Source: Peribacillus frigoritolerans (lineage in GTDB: Bacteria > Bacillota > Bacilli > Bacillales > Bacillaceae). From it: a stretch of 64,000 nucleotides of DNA. Location of the stretch: the NCBI RefSeq assembly GCF_004358755.1, contig NZ_SMZY01000001.1, forward strand, positions 558,001 through 622,000, in the 5' to 3' direction. The translations under genes were made by a program, and so were the position numbers. Each line of letters begins with the position of its first letter. Position 1 is the first letter of the stretch. Shown piece after piece: positions 25,925 through 34,870 of the stretch. Below the pieces are notes generated by a model that saw nothing but the letters and a program-made list of their open reading frames with translations, did not search any database and was not told where the DNA came from.

Positions 25925-27012
25925 TGAAGAATTTGCTTATTGAAACTGCTTCCGGATCATATCCCGTTTCAGTAGGAAGAAATATCATTGAAACTGAACT
26001 GATTAAGCAAGTAAATGAAATAAAGCCTTCAAGTATATTGATTATTGCTGATGCAGCTGTTCAAAGCCTTTACGGTGAGCGGCTGCTGAATGCATTGAGC
26101 CATTTTTATAAAACGGAAGTTTTCGTTGTGCCGAGCGGGGAAGAGTATAAATCTTTCCAATCTTTCTATGATATTCAAACGCTCGCTCTTAAACTTGGAC
26201 TTGACCGGAAATCTCTCATTCTTGCATTCGGCGGAGGAGTCATTGGCGACTTGGCCGGTTTTGCTGCTGCTACATATATGAGAGGTATCCCATTCATTCA
26301 GCTGCCGACTACTTTGCTTGCACATGATAGTGCGGTCGGAGGGAAAGTCGCGATTAACCACCCGGAAGGGAAAAACATGATCGGTGCGTTTCATCAGCCC
26401 CGGGCAGTCATTTATGATCTGGCTTTTCTTTCGACATTGCCGGTTCATGAGCTTCGTTCTGGATTTGCAGAAGTGATCAAACACGGACTGATTGGAAACG
26501 CGGATTTCTATCATTGGCTGACGTCTGAAATTTCTGTTCTCGATGACTTGGATGATGAAAAACTTCAGCATATGATTCTTGAAGGGATTCATGTCAAAGC
26601 GGCAGTCGTAAAAGAAGATGAAAAAGAAACCGGCGTGAGAGCCCATCTGAACTTTGGCCATACCCTGGGACATGCGATTGAAGCTTCCGAAGGATATGGA
26701 AAGATCAGCCACGGTGATGGGGTTGCCATCGGCATGCTTTTTGCGATCTGGCTGAGCGGGAAAATTCACAGTTTGAGTCTTCCTTATGAAAAAATCAAAA
26801 ATTGGTTTAAAGAATTAGGCTTTCCGGTTGAAGTGCCTGAAAACTTATCTTCGGATGCTTTAATCAGCAGAATGCTGAAAGATAAAAAGTCGCATTCCGG
26901 GACGATCACAATGGTTCTGTTAAAAACGATCGGAGCACCGGAAATTTCACCTTTCGAAAGAGATCAATTAAGATCCTTGCTAGAAACATGGAGACAGGAG
27001 GGATCAGTTTGA
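25924..27012 (+). CDS. aroB: 3-dehydroquinate synthase
   Basis: NAD- and divalent-metal-dependent enzyme of 362 aa that converts DAHP to 3-dehydroquinate. GGGVIGDLAGFAAATYMRG is the nucleotide-binding block; HDSAVGGKVAINHPEGKN carries substrate residues. Metal ligands are in AEVIKHGLIG, NFGHTLGHAIE and the KISHGDGVA segment. The start ATG 25924 overlaps the aroC stop (TAATG). aroH overlaps its own stop, so aroC-aroB-aroH are tightly coupled. Confidence 0.96.
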   Translation: MKNLLIETASGSYPVSVGRNIIETELIKQVNEIKPSSILIIADAAVQSLYGERLLNALSHFYKTEVFVVPSGEEYKSFQSFYDIQTLALKLGLDRKSLILAFGGGVIGDLAGFAAATYMRGIPFIQLPTTLLAHDSAVGGKVAINHPEGKNMIGAFHQPRAVIYDLAFLSTLPVHELRSGFAEVIKHGLIGNADFYHWLTSEISVLDDLDDEKLQHMILEGIHVKAAVVKEDEKETGVRAHLNFGHTLGHAIEASEGYGKISHGDGVAIGMLFAIWLSGKIHSLSLPYEKIKNWFKELGFPVEVPENLSSDALISRMLKDKKSHSGTITMVLLKTIGAPEISPFERDQLRSLLETWRQEGSV

Positions 27013-27377
27013 TTCGTGCAATTAGAGGAGCTGCTACAGTTGATCACAATGATGAAGATCAGATCATTAAAGCAACGGAAGCTCTTGTTTTAGAAATGAT
27101 TGAAAAAAATAATGTAGAGCCTGAAGATGTCGCATCTGTCCTGCTTTCAATGACTGCCGATTTAGATGCGGTTTTTCCGGCGAAAGCTCTGCGGAATTTT
27201 GATGGATGGGAATTTGTTCCTGTCATGTGCATGCAGGAAATCCCTGTAGCTGGAAGTCTTGAAAAGTGCATCAGGGTCATGATGACAGTAGAGACTCGGC
27301 TTAATCAAAAAGAAGTAAAGCATGTATATCAGGGAAAAGCGATTGTGCTAAGACCCGATTTAACAGACAAAGAATAA
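27009..27377 (+). CDS. aroH: Chorismate mutase, monofunctional AroH type
   Basis: Small trimeric chorismate mutase of 122 aa that rearranges chorismate to prephenate for phenylalanine and tyrosine synthesis. Active-site residues of the family are present: the arginine of IRAIRGAATV near residue 5-8, glutamate in CMQEI, and the arginine of KCIRVMMTVET. It starts at TTG 27009, overlapping the aroB stop as TTGA, with CAGGAGGG upstream. The tail is a few residues shorter than in B. subtilis. Confidence 0.94.
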   Translation: MIRAIRGAATVDHNDEDQIIKATEALVLEMIEKNNVEPEDVASVLLSMTADLDAVFPAKALRNFDGWEFVPVMCMQEIPVAGSLEKCIRVMMTVETRLNQKEVKHVYQGKAIVLRPDLTDKE

Positions 27378-27400
27378 ATTTAAATTTATTAAATAGTGCC

Positions 27401-27429
27401 TGATGTTCCTCCCTTAGGCGGGAACATCA
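27401..27429 (+). terminator. Hairpin between aroH and the trp promoter
   Basis: TGATGTTCC pairs with GGAACATCA across 11 nt. There is no T run, so it may be a weak terminator or a processing site, letting some aro transcripts continue into trp. Confidence 0.5.
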
Positions 27430-27433
27430 TTCG

Positions 27434-27462
27434 TTGACAGAAAACAGCATGTGTATTAAGAT
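27434..27462 (+). promoter_or_regulatory. Sigma-A promoter of the trp operon
   Basis: A perfect -35 TTGACA (27434-27439), exactly 17 nt, and TAAGAT (27457-27462). Transcription should begin near 27469, giving a leader of about 275 nt. Confidence 0.8.
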
Positions 27463-27480
27463 AGAGCCCAAGAATAGAAA

Positions 27481-27498
27481 TTAGAAGAGAGCTTCTAA
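27481..27498 (+). promoter_or_regulatory. 5' stem-loop of the trp leader
   Basis: TTAGAAG-AGAG-CTTCTAA is a perfect 7-bp hairpin near the predicted transcript start. In B. subtilis a 5' stem-loop at this place aids TRAP binding. Confidence 0.6.
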
Positions 27499-27513
27499 TA
27501 TGTTCCAGTGCGT

Positions 27514-27604
27514 TAGATGAGTATAGTGAGCAAGTCAGATCAGTTCAGTGAAAAATCAATTAGTTTAGCATAGTTTAGGGTAGCCGAGAATGAGTTTAGC
27601 TGAG
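27514..27604 (+). promoter_or_regulatory. TRAP-binding triplet array in the trp leader
   Basis: NAG triplets at about 5-nt spacing. The core downstream block has nine UAG or GAG triplets at 27561, 27566, 27571, 27576, 27581, 27586, 27592, 27597 and 27602. An upstream block has UAG/GAG at 27514, 27519, 27524 and 27528, followed by AAG and CAG variants at 27532, 27536, 27541 and 27546. Tryptophan-loaded TRAP is expected to wrap this RNA and block the antiterminator. Confidence 0.85.
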
Positions 27605-27675
27605 GTCTTTTATATTTTCCGTTACGGTTAAGACTACCCAAAAACAGAGATTCTTTGTTTTTGGGTTTTTTCGTT
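27578..27675 (+). terminator. trp attenuator: antiterminator and overlapping terminator
   Basis: Antiterminator arms GGGTAG (27578-27583) with CTACCC (27634-27639), and GTCTT (27605-27609) with AAGAC (27630-27634). The terminator uses CCCAAAAACA (from 27637) with TGTTTTTGGG, then TTTTTTCG. The two structures share the ACCC bases, so they exclude each other. The 5' antiterminator arm lies inside the TRAP triplets. Confidence 0.85.
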
Positions 27676-27699
27676 TTACCGCAGCGTTTCCGCTTAATA

Positions 27700-27735
27700 C
27701 CTCCTAAATACTTATTCTCCACCATGCTGGAGGAG
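27700..27735 (+). promoter_or_regulatory. Possible trpE Shine-Dalgarno sequestering element
   Basis: CCTCC at 27700-27704 and CTCC near 27717 are complementary to the trpE Shine-Dalgarno GGAGGAG (27729-27735). TACTTA and GAGTA around them extend the pairing. This matches in principle the TRAP-dependent translational control known for B. subtilis trpE. Confidence 0.5.
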
Positions 27736-27744
27736 TGAGTACTT

Positions 27745-29289
27745 ATGTTTCATACCGATTTTGCCTCATTTAAACAAGATAGCATGAGCTATCAAACCAT
27801 ACCTGTTATTAAGTCTTTTCAAGTTGACACGTTTACTCCGATTCAGCTTTTTAAAGTGTTTGAAGATGAAGCGGTGTATTTATTAGAAAGCAAAGATGCC
27901 GAATCGTCATGGTCACGTTATTCATTTATTGGATTAAATCCTTTTTTGTTCATTGAAGAAGAAAATGACCGCTACTGCGTGAGGTCCAAACAAAGAAATA
28001 CAATCTATGAATCTTCATCTCTGAAAGAAATCTTCCAATGGATGGACGGCTATTTAAAAGTAAAGCTTCCAGATCTTGATATTCCGTTTGCAGGGGGTGC
28101 TGTAGGCTATTTAGGATACGATTCTGTCACGATGTTTGAACGAGTACCAAAGCATGCCAATCAAGATCTGAATTTTAAAAAGTGCCTTTTATTCGTTTGC
28201 CATACGATGATCGCATTCGATCATATTGATAAAACACTTTCGTTTATCCATTACGAACGCCTCTCCGGAAAAGAGTCAGAAGGAGGCAAGCGGGCAGTTT
28301 ATGACATTGCTGAAGCCAAAATCAATCAGCTGATTTCCCAGCTGACTGAAAAAAGGGATTTCAATGATTTGATGCTCTCTCCGATGGATCAGGCATCTGT
28401 TTCGTTTGAAGGAGTAACCTCCAATTTTGAAAAGGATGATTTTCTTGACTCAGTCGAAAAAATAAAAGAATACATCAGAGCAGGGGATATTTTTCAGGGC
28501 GTTCTTTCTCAAAGATTCGAAATGCCCATAACAGCAAAAGGCTTTGACTTATATCGAATGCTGAGGGTTGTCAATCCCTCGCCTTACATGTTTTACATCA
28601 AATTTGATGAGACTGAGCTGATCGGCAGTTCTCCTGAGAGGCTGATCTACGTTCAGGACGGCTATCTCGAAATTCATCCGATTGCAGGAACCAGAAAACG
28701 CGGAAAGACGGAAGAAGAGGATCTGAGGCTTGAGGAAGATCTGCGCAGCGATGAAAAAGAAAAAGCAGAGCATTATATGCTTGTTGACCTGGCGAGAAAT
28801 GATATTGGCAGAGTAGCTGATTACGGGACAGTTAAGACTCCGGTTTTAATGGAGCTCGGACGTTTTTCACACGTGATGCATTTAATTTCAAAGGTGACCG
28901 GTCAATTAAAAACCGGCATACATCCCATAGATGCTTTGCTTTCATCCTTCCCGGCCGGAACGGTATCTGGCGCCCCTAAGGTGAGGGCCATGCAGATTCT
29001 GCAGGAGCTCGAACCAACAGCGAGAAACGCGTACGCAGGGTGCATCGCCTATATAGGCTTTGACGGCAATATTGATTCTTGCATTACAATCAGGACAATT
29101 TCTTTGCAGGGCGGAAAAGCTTATGTTCAGGCCGGTGCCGGAATTGTAGCAGATTCAAAGCCTGAACTTGAATGGAAAGAAACGAGAAATAAAGCAAGCG
29201 CCTTAATTAAAACCATTGAACTTGCAGAAAAAGTGTTTGGCAAAAAGGAGGAGGCAGAACATGAAAACATTACTCAGCAAATGCATTGA
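27745..29289 (+). CDS. trpE: Anthranilate synthase component I
   Basis: Enzyme of 514 aa that aminates chorismate to anthranilate, the committed step to tryptophan. The N-terminal feedback site includes YLLESKDAESSWSRYSFIG. The chorismate-binding half has IQAG-like signatures: IRAGDIFQGVLSQRFE, IGSSPERLI, PIAGTRKRG, HYMLVDLARNDIGRV and FPAGTVSGAPKVRAM. GGAGGAG lies upstream of ATG 27745. No trpG is in the operon; as in B. subtilis, the amidotransferase subunit is presumably the shared PabA encoded elsewhere. The trpD start overlaps its end by 29 nt. Confidence 0.96.
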   Translation: MFHTDFASFKQDSMSYQTIPVIKSFQVDTFTPIQLFKVFEDEAVYLLESKDAESSWSRYSFIGLNPFLFIEEENDRYCVRSKQRNTIYESSSLKEIFQWMDGYLKVKLPDLDIPFAGGAVGYLGYDSVTMFERVPKHANQDLNFKKCLLFVCHTMIAFDHIDKTLSFIHYERLSGKESEGGKRAVYDIAEAKINQLISQLTEKRDFNDLMLSPMDQASVSFEGVTSNFEKDDFLDSVEKIKEYIRAGDIFQGVLSQRFEMPITAKGFDLYRMLRVVNPSPYMFYIKFDETELIGSSPERLIYVQDGYLEIHPIAGTRKRGKTEEEDLRLEEDLRSDEKEKAEHYMLVDLARNDIGRVADYGTVKTPVLMELGRFSHVMHLISKVTGQLKTGIHPIDALLSSFPAGTVSGAPKVRAMQILQELEPTARNAYAGCIAYIGFDGNIDSCITIRTISLQGGKAYVQAGAGIVADSKPELEWKETRNKASALIKTIELAEKVFGKKEEAEHENITQQMH

Positions 29290-30280
29290 AGGCCATACGC
29301 TGACAGAAGAAGAGGCAATGGCTGCCATGAATCAGGTAATGGAGGGAAAAGCCACTTCCAGCCAAATCGCAAGTTTCATTTCCATATTAAGATTCCGCGG
29401 TGAAACGGTTGACGAGCTTGTCGGTTTTGCAAAAGCAATGAAACAGCATATGACCCGCATTGATTATGCAGAGGACCTGATTGACACATGCGGAACAGGC
29501 GGAGACGGGGCATCGACATTTAATATTTCGACTGCATCAGCAATCCTTGCGTCTGCGCTCGGAGTAAAAGTAGCAAAGCACGGCAATCGGGCAATCTCAT
29601 CCAAAAGCGGCAGTGCTGATGTGCTTGAACAGCTTGGGATCTCCATTCAAACAACACCGGATGAAGCGAAGCTCGCTCTGCAGGCTTATGATATGAGTTT
29701 TCTGTTCGCGCCAATCTACCATTCTTCCATGAAGCATGCTGTAAGCCCTAGACAGGAAATCGGCTTCAGGACGGTTTTTAACCTTCTTGGACCATTAGCA
29801 AACCCTGCTGATGCCAAGCGCCAGGTAATGGGGGTGTTCTCTACAGAGTATGCAGAAAAAATAGCCTTTGCCCTGCGCGAGCTTGGCTCAGAACATGTTC
29901 TCCTTGTTACAGGAAGAGATGGCCTCGACGAATGCAGTATTACAGGTGTAACAGATATTGTTGAACTGAAAAACGGCAAGATTGACCGCTATGAAATAAC
30001 CCCGGAAGAGATGGGACTGCAGCGCGGAGAATTAAAAGACATCCAGGTTGAGAGCCCGGCTGAAAGTGCAAAACTGATTCTGGGTGTGTTTGAGGGGAAG
30101 CGCAGCGGGGCGGCGGCAGACATTGTTGCACTGAATGCCGGTGCTGCTTTATATGTAGCAGGCAAAACGGATTCACTTGCTGATGGAGTAAAAAAAGCGG
30201 CAGACGCAATCGCAAATGGCACAGCCTATCGTCAGCTCGCACGTCTTCAAAGAAAGAAGGAGGAGCAGTATGCTTACTAA
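29261..30280 (+). CDS. trpD: Anthranilate phosphoribosyltransferase
   Basis: Enzyme of 339 aa that joins anthranilate and PRPP. DTCGTGGDGASTFNIST is the PRPP-binding glycine-rich motif; VAKHGNRAISSKSGSADVLEQLG is the anthranilate and Mg region; FNLLGPLANPA follows. AAGGAGGAGG precedes ATG 29261, inside the end of trpE, implying translational coupling. trpC again overlaps its stop by 11 nt. Confidence 0.96.
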   Translation: MKTLLSKCIEGHTLTEEEAMAAMNQVMEGKATSSQIASFISILRFRGETVDELVGFAKAMKQHMTRIDYAEDLIDTCGTGGDGASTFNISTASAILASALGVKVAKHGNRAISSKSGSADVLEQLGISIQTTPDEAKLALQAYDMSFLFAPIYHSSMKHAVSPRQEIGFRTVFNLLGPLANPADAKRQVMGVFSTEYAEKIAFALRELGSEHVLLVTGRDGLDECSITGVTDIVELKNGKIDRYEITPEEMGLQRGELKDIQVESPAESAKLILGVFEGKRSGAAADIVALNAGAALYVAGKTDSLADGVKKAADAIANGTAYRQLARLQRKKEEQYAY

Positions 30281-31031
30281 AATTCTTGAAAAAAAAAGGG
30301 AAGAAGTGCTTTCACTGACTATTCCCGAAAGAAATAACGTATCTGAACGGTCATTTTACAGCGCCTTGAAGCATTCAAACCGGAAACCGGCTTTAATCGC
30401 GGAAGTAAAAAAGGCTTCTCCTTCTAAAGGGGTCATTAAAGAGAATTTTCATCCGGTGGAAATTGCAAAAGCTTATGAAGCTGGAAAAGCGGATTGTCTC
30501 TCTGTTTTAACAGATGAAAGCTTTTTTCAGGGCCACCGTGATTTTATAGCGGAAATTAAGAAAGAAGTCAGTCTTCCGGTATTAAGAAAGGATTTCATTA
30601 TTGATCACAAGCAAGTTGAGGAATCCAGGAATATAGGGGCAGATGCCATCCTTTTAATAGGAGAGGCGCTTGAAGCTAAAGAGCTGCACGAACTGTATGT
30701 GAATGCTTATGAGCTCGGCATGGATGTATTGGTGGAAGTGCATTCTCTGGCAGTCCTGGAAAATGTTCTGTCTGTGTTCACCCCTAAAATACTAGGTGTG
30801 AATAATAGAGATCTTTCAACCTTTAAGACAGATATCCATCAAATAAAGACGATAAGAACATTTGTTCCAAAAGATACTCTGATGGTGAGTGAAAGCGGCA
30901 TTTTTACATTTGAAGATGTAAAAACGGTTCAGCAAGAAGGCGCGCATGCCATTTTAGTCGGAGAATCACTCATGCGAGGCGAGAATCAAACAGCTGCTAT
31001 CAAAGCTTTGTATGGAGAAGAAAATGAGTAA
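30270..31031 (+). CDS. trpC: Indole-3-glycerol-phosphate synthase
   Basis: TIM-barrel enzyme of 253 aa that decarboxylates and closes the ring of CdRP to indoleglycerol phosphate. Signatures: AEVKKASPSKGVIKENF with the catalytic lysine, VLRKDFIIDHKQVEESR, GADAILLIGEAL, LGVNNRDLSTFKTD and the phosphate-binding VSESGIFT and ILVGESLMRG. AAGGAGGAG precedes ATG 30270. It overlaps trpF by 8 nt. Confidence 0.96.
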   Translation: MLTKILEKKREEVLSLTIPERNNVSERSFYSALKHSNRKPALIAEVKKASPSKGVIKENFHPVEIAKAYEAGKADCLSVLTDESFFQGHRDFIAEIKKEVSLPVLRKDFIIDHKQVEESRNIGADAILLIGEALEAKELHELYVNAYELGMDVLVEVHSLAVLENVLSVFTPKILGVNNRDLSTFKTDIHQIKTIRTFVPKDTLMVSESGIFTFEDVKTVQQEGAHAILVGESLMRGENQTAAIKALYGEENE

Positions 31032-31680
31032 ACCTTTGATCAAGTTATGCGGAAATCAATCTTTGGAAGATTTGAAGCTGACAAGCAAGTCAGATGCAGA
31101 TTATCTCGGACTGATTTTTGCTGAAAGCAAGCGGATAGTGGAAGCTCTGGATGTAAAAGAGTGGCTGAAAGAAGTTGAAACTGAGGATAAACAATTAGTT
31201 GCGGTATTTGTAAATGCCCGGCTGGATGAAATAGAACAAGTCATGAATGAACTTCCAATCGATGTCATTCAATGCCACGGCTCGGAGACAGTCAAAGAAA
31301 TTGCTGAAATCAAGCATCATTTTAAGAGGGAAGTATGGAAGGCATTGCCCCATTATGAGGGAACACTGTCTGATATGAAATTATATGCAGAAGCAGCGGA
31401 CGGCTTTGTGATTGATTCTAAAGTCAAAGACGCTTTCGGAGGAACTGGCCGGACATTCGATTGGTCAAAAGTGCCGTGTTATATACAGGCCGCTGAGGAG
31501 ATAAACAAAACACTCTTCATTGCAGGAGGCCTTACTCCTGACAATATTGAACAGCTGCTCGGGCTTCATCCGCCGGGAATTGATATTTCTAGCGGGATTG
31601 AACAAAACGGAAAAAAAGATGAGGCCTTATTGACAAGGCTAGAAGAAAGGGTGAATCACCATGTATCAGTTTCCAGATGA
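31024..31680 (+). CDS. trpF: Phosphoribosylanthranilate isomerase
   Basis: TIM-barrel enzyme of 218 aa that catalyses the Amadori rearrangement of PRA to CdRP. The catalytic cysteine is in IKLCGNQ; the [15 protein letters not shown] segment holds the aspartate, and [11 protein letters not shown] binds phosphate. ATG 31024 lies within the trpC end. The family more often has CGI or CGL at the cysteine; the CGN seen here is a mild variant. It overlaps trpB by 20 nt. Confidence 0.94.
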   Translation: MSKPLIKLCGNQSLEDLKLTSKSDADYLGLIFAESKRIVEALDVKEWLKEVETEDKQLVAVFVNARLDEIEQVMNELPIDVIQCHGSETVKEIAEIKHHFKREVWKALPHYEGTLSDMKLYAEAADGFVIDSKVKDAFGGTGRTFDWSKVPCYIQAAEEINKTLFIAGGLTPDNIEQLLGLHPPGIDISSGIEQNGKKDEALLTRLEERVNHHVSVSR

Positions 31681-32890
31681 ATTTGGCAGATTCGGAGATT
31701 ATGGAGGGAAGTATGTACCTGAAACGTTAATGCAGCCGCTTGAAGAATTGCAGGAGGCATTTGCAGAAGCAGCGGCAGATCCTGAATTTATGAACGAATA
31801 CCACCGTCTTCTCATTGAATATTCCGGAAGGCCGACAACTTTGACCTATGCCGAAAACATAACGAAAAAACTTGGCGGAGCAAAGATTTTCCTGAAACGC
31901 GAGGATCTTAACCATACAGGCGCACACAAAATTAATAATGCGATTGGCCAGGCCCTGCTGGCACAGAAAATGGGGAAAACAAAAATCATCGCAGAGACAG
32001 GTGCAGGACAGCACGGTGTTGCGGCAGCAACGGTTGCAGCAAAATTCGGCCTGGAATGCAAAGTCTTTATGGGGGAAGAAGATGTGATCCGTCAGCAGCT
32101 TAACGTCTTTCGGATGAAGCTGCTAGGGGCAGAAGTTATCCCTGTTCACAGCGGAAATAAAACGCTGAAGGATGCTACGAACGAAGCGATCAGATACTGG
32201 GTTCAGCATTGTGAGGATCATTTTTATATGATCGGTTCAGTAGTAGGACCTCATCCATATCCGCAAATGGTCAGAGAGTTTCAAAGAGTAATAGGAGATG
32301 AAGCAAAGCAGCAGCTGGCTGAACGAATGGATTGCCTTCCTGATAAAGTTGTCGCATGCGTCGGAGGAGGAAGCAATGCGATTGGCATGTTTGCAGCCTT
32401 CATTGAGGAAGATGTTGAGCTTGTCGGCGTTGAAGCAGCAGGCAAAGGCGTTGATACACCTCTCCATGCTGCAACCATCACCAAGGGCACAAAAGGAGTT
32501 ATTCATGGTTCGCTCACTTACCTGATCCAGGATGAGTACGGGCAAATTATTGAACCATACTCCATTTCAGCCGGGCTTGATTACCCTGGAATTGGACCTG
32601 AGCATGCACACCTTGCAGATACTGGCCGGGTAAAATATGAGAGCATAACAGATGACGAGGCATTAGAAGCGCTGACTTTCTTAGCAAAGGAAGAAGGAAT
32701 TCTTCCGGCTATTGAAACCGCCCATGCTCTTGCAAAAGCCTTCCAGCTTGCAGAGAAAATGGATCCAGATGAAACGCTGCTCATCTGTCTATCAGGACGC
32801 GGAGACAAAGATGTTCATACACTGATGGAATCTCTTGAAGGGGGCGATAAGAATGCAGGAATACTTGCAGAAGCAGCTTGCTCAAAATAA
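31661..32890 (+). CDS. trpB: Tryptophan synthase beta chain
   Basis: PLP enzyme of 409 aa condensing indole and serine to tryptophan. The PLP lysine lies in [23 protein letters not shown] binds the cofactor phosphate; [10 protein letters not shown] is the substrate loop. The start [23 protein letters not shown] is typical. GAAAGGGTG precedes ATG 31661, inside trpF. The C-terminal tail ([16 protein letters not shown]) is slightly longer than usual because the frame runs 38 nt into trpA. Confidence 0.97.
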   Translation: MYQFPDEFGRFGDYGGKYVPETLMQPLEELQEAFAEAAADPEFMNEYHRLLIEYSGRPTTLTYAENITKKLGGAKIFLKREDLNHTGAHKINNAIGQALLAQKMGKTKIIAETGAGQHGVAAATVAAKFGLECKVFMGEEDVIRQQLNVFRMKLLGAEVIPVHSGNKTLKDATNEAIRYWVQHCEDHFYMIGSVVGPHPYPQMVREFQRVIGDEAKQQLAERMDCLPDKVVACVGGGSNAIGMFAAFIEEDVELVGVEAAGKGVDTPLHAATITKGTKGVIHGSLTYLIQDEYGQIIEPYSISAGLDYPGIGPEHAHLADTGRVKYESITDDEALEALTFLAKEEGILPAIETAHALAKAFQLAEKMDPDETLLICLSGRGDKDVHTLMESLEGGDKNAGILAEAACSK

Positions 32891-33671
32891 GAAATTATTT
32901 ATCCCGTTTATAACAGCAGGCGACCCAAATGGCGAAGCCACAATCGGACTCGCGCTTACTCTTCAGAAGGCTGGAGCTTCAGCTATAGAACTTGGCATCC
33001 CATATTCAGATCCCCTGGCGGACGGTCCTGTCATCCAAAGGGCTTCGCAAAGATCGCTGTCGGCCGGAATGAATATTGTAAAAGCCATGGAACTCGTTCC
33101 AGCTATGCGCGAAAGAGGTCTAACTATTCCAATAATTCTTTTTACGTATTATAATCCTGTGTTACAATTAGGAAAAGAATCCTTCTTTGCTTTAGCGGAA
33201 AAAAACACAATAGACGGGCTGCTGATTCCGGATCTTCCTTTCGAAGAGAGCGGAGATTTGAGAGAGTCCTGCAGGCAGCATGACGTCACGTTTATTTCAA
33301 TGGTTGCCCCTACTTCTGTTCAGCGGCTTAAGAAAATTGTGTCAAATGCAGAAGGTTTTCTATACTGTGTTTCATCGTTAGGTGTAACAGGTTCGAGAAA
33401 GACGTTCGATCAGCGCATTTTCGATTTTCTGAGTGAGGTAAAACAAGAAGCTGCAGTTCCAGTCGTTGTCGGTTTCGGTGTTTCTTCAAAGGAACACGTA
33501 GAAGAACTGACAAAGGTATGTGACGGAGTTGTTGTAGGAAGTGCACTTATTGAAGAAGTTGAGAGGTTATCTTCAAAACTGAAAGAGGAAGATTCATTGG
33601 ATGCTGCCCTTCTCGAGTTTGCAGAAAAAGCTTCCTCCTTTGTTTCAGACGCTAAAGTAAGCACAGGGTAA
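32853..33671 (+). CDS. trpA: Tryptophan synthase alpha chain
   Basis: TIM-barrel subunit of 272 aa that cleaves indoleglycerol phosphate to indole and channels it to TrpB. The catalytic glutamate is in [15 protein letters not shown], which also holds the essential aspartate. [10 protein letters not shown] and [10 protein letters not shown] are further signatures. GAAGGGGGCG precedes ATG 32853. It is the last trp gene, followed by a small hairpin and hisC. Confidence 0.96.
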   Translation: MQEYLQKQLAQNKKLFIPFITAGDPNGEATIGLALTLQKAGASAIELGIPYSDPLADGPVIQRASQRSLSAGMNIVKAMELVPAMRERGLTIPIILFTYYNPVLQLGKESFFALAEKNTIDGLLIPDLPFEESGDLRESCRQHDVTFISMVAPTSVQRLKKIVSNAEGFLYCVSSLGVTGSRKTFDQRIFDFLSEVKQEAAVPVVVGFGVSSKEHVEELTKVCDGVVVGSALIEEVERLSSKLKEEDSLDAALLEFAEKASSFVSDAKVSTG

Positions 33672-33681
33672 ATCGAGCAGC

Positions 33682-33705
33682 AAGCGAAGAAATCTTCGCT
33701 TTTAT
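33682..33705 (+). terminator. Hairpin between trpA and hisC
   Basis: AAGCGAAGA-AA-TCTTCGCTT with TTTATT after it. It looks like a weak internal terminator that could lower hisC-tyrA-aroA expression relative to trp genes. Confidence 0.55.
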
Positions 33706-33725
33706 TACAGAAGAGGTGTCCATTC

Positions 33726-34808
33726 ATGCAAATTAAAGATCAGCTTACGAACTTAAAACCGTATCAGCCGGGTAAACCGATCGAAGAAGTAAAAAAAGAG
33801 TATAACTTAACTCACATTGTGAAGCTCGCTTCCAATGAAAATCCGTACGGCAGCTCAGAACGCGCGAAAAAAGCCATTCAGGATGAACTGAATCAGCTTG
33901 CTATGTATCCAGACGGCTACAGCGCTCTGCTTCGTGAAACGCTGGCACGTTTTTTAAACGTAGAAGAAAATGAAATTATTTTTGGAAATGGATCCGATGA
34001 AATTGTTCAGATCATTTGCCGCGCCTTTTTGAAAAAAGGGACGAACACAGTAATGGCAACACCGACATTTCCGCAATACCGCCACAATGCCATCATTGAA
34101 GGCGCGGATATTAAGGAAATTCCGCTGGTCGATGGAGATCACGATCTGGACTCCATGCTTGCAGCAATTGACGAACAAACAAAGGTCATTTGGCTATGTT
34201 CGCCAAACAATCCAACGGGTACTTATATTAACGAGCAGTCTTTGCATGCTTTCATGAAAAAGGTGCCAAAGCATGTGCTTGTTATCCTGGATGAAGCTTA
34301 CTATGAATATGTAACAGCATCTGATTTTCCGGAAACACTTCCATTAATCAAAGAATATAATAACGTCATGATTCTCCGCACTTTCTCAAAAGCATACGGC
34401 CTTGCAGCCCTCCGCGTCGGTTACGGAATTGCGAACAGGGAGTTAATCAAAAGCATCGAACCTGCAAGAGAGCCTTTTAATACGAACCGTTTAGGACAGA
34501 CAGCCGCATTGCATGCTTTAGGTGATCAGGAATTCATTAAACAATGTGCAGAAAAAAACAAACAGGGTCTTGAACAGTTTTACCATTTCAGTAAAGAACA
34601 CGGTCTATCCTACTATCCTTCAGAAGGAAACTTTATTCTGATCGATTTTAACCGCGATGCTGATGAAGTGTTTCAGGCTCTCCTGGAAAAAGGCTATATT
34701 GTCCGTTCCGGTAATGCACTTGGATTTCCAACGTCTATCCGCATCACAATCGGAACGAAAGAACAAAACGAAGAGATTCTGCAGATCCTGACAGAATTGA
34801 TTTCATAA
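33726..34808 (+). CDS. hisC: Histidinol-phosphate / aromatic aminotransferase
   Basis: PLP aminotransferase of 360 aa. In Bacillus the same enzyme serves histidine synthesis and transaminates prephenate-derived aromatic keto acids, which explains its place in the aromatic operon. Motifs: [35 protein letters not shown] and the PLP lysine region [24 protein letters not shown] precedes ATG 33726. Confidence 0.95.
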   Translation: MQIKDQLTNLKPYQPGKPIEEVKKEYNLTHIVKLASNENPYGSSERAKKAIQDELNQLAMYPDGYSALLRETLARFLNVEENEIIFGNGSDEIVQIICRAFLKKGTNTVMATPTFPQYRHNAIIEGADIKEIPLVDGDHDLDSMLAAIDEQTKVIWLCSPNNPTGTYINEQSLHAFMKKVPKHVLVILDEAYYEYVTASDFPETLPLIKEYNNVMILRTFSKAYGLAALRVGYGIANRELIKSIEPAREPFNTNRLGQTAALHALGDQEFIKQCAEKNKQGLEQFYHFSKEHGLSYYPSEGNFILIDFNRDADEVFQALLEKGYIVRSGNALGFPTSIRITIGTKEQNEEILQILTELIS

Positions 34809-34841
34809 AAGAAGAGGTGATCTTAATCACCTCTTTCTTCA
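34807..34841 (+). terminator. Hairpin between hisC and tyrA
   Basis: AAGAAGAGGTGAT and ATCACCTCTTTCTT pair across a CTTA loop immediately after the hisC stop. The T tract is broken by C, so partial read-through into tyrA is likely. Confidence 0.65.
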
Positions 34842-34870
34842 TACATAATGTGCAGCGAAGGTGATAAAGA

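Noticed and set aside
26029-26769. A 246-codon minus-strand frame opposite aroB
   Set aside because: Entirely antisense to aroB, which is complete and conserved; no RBS or recognisable domain.
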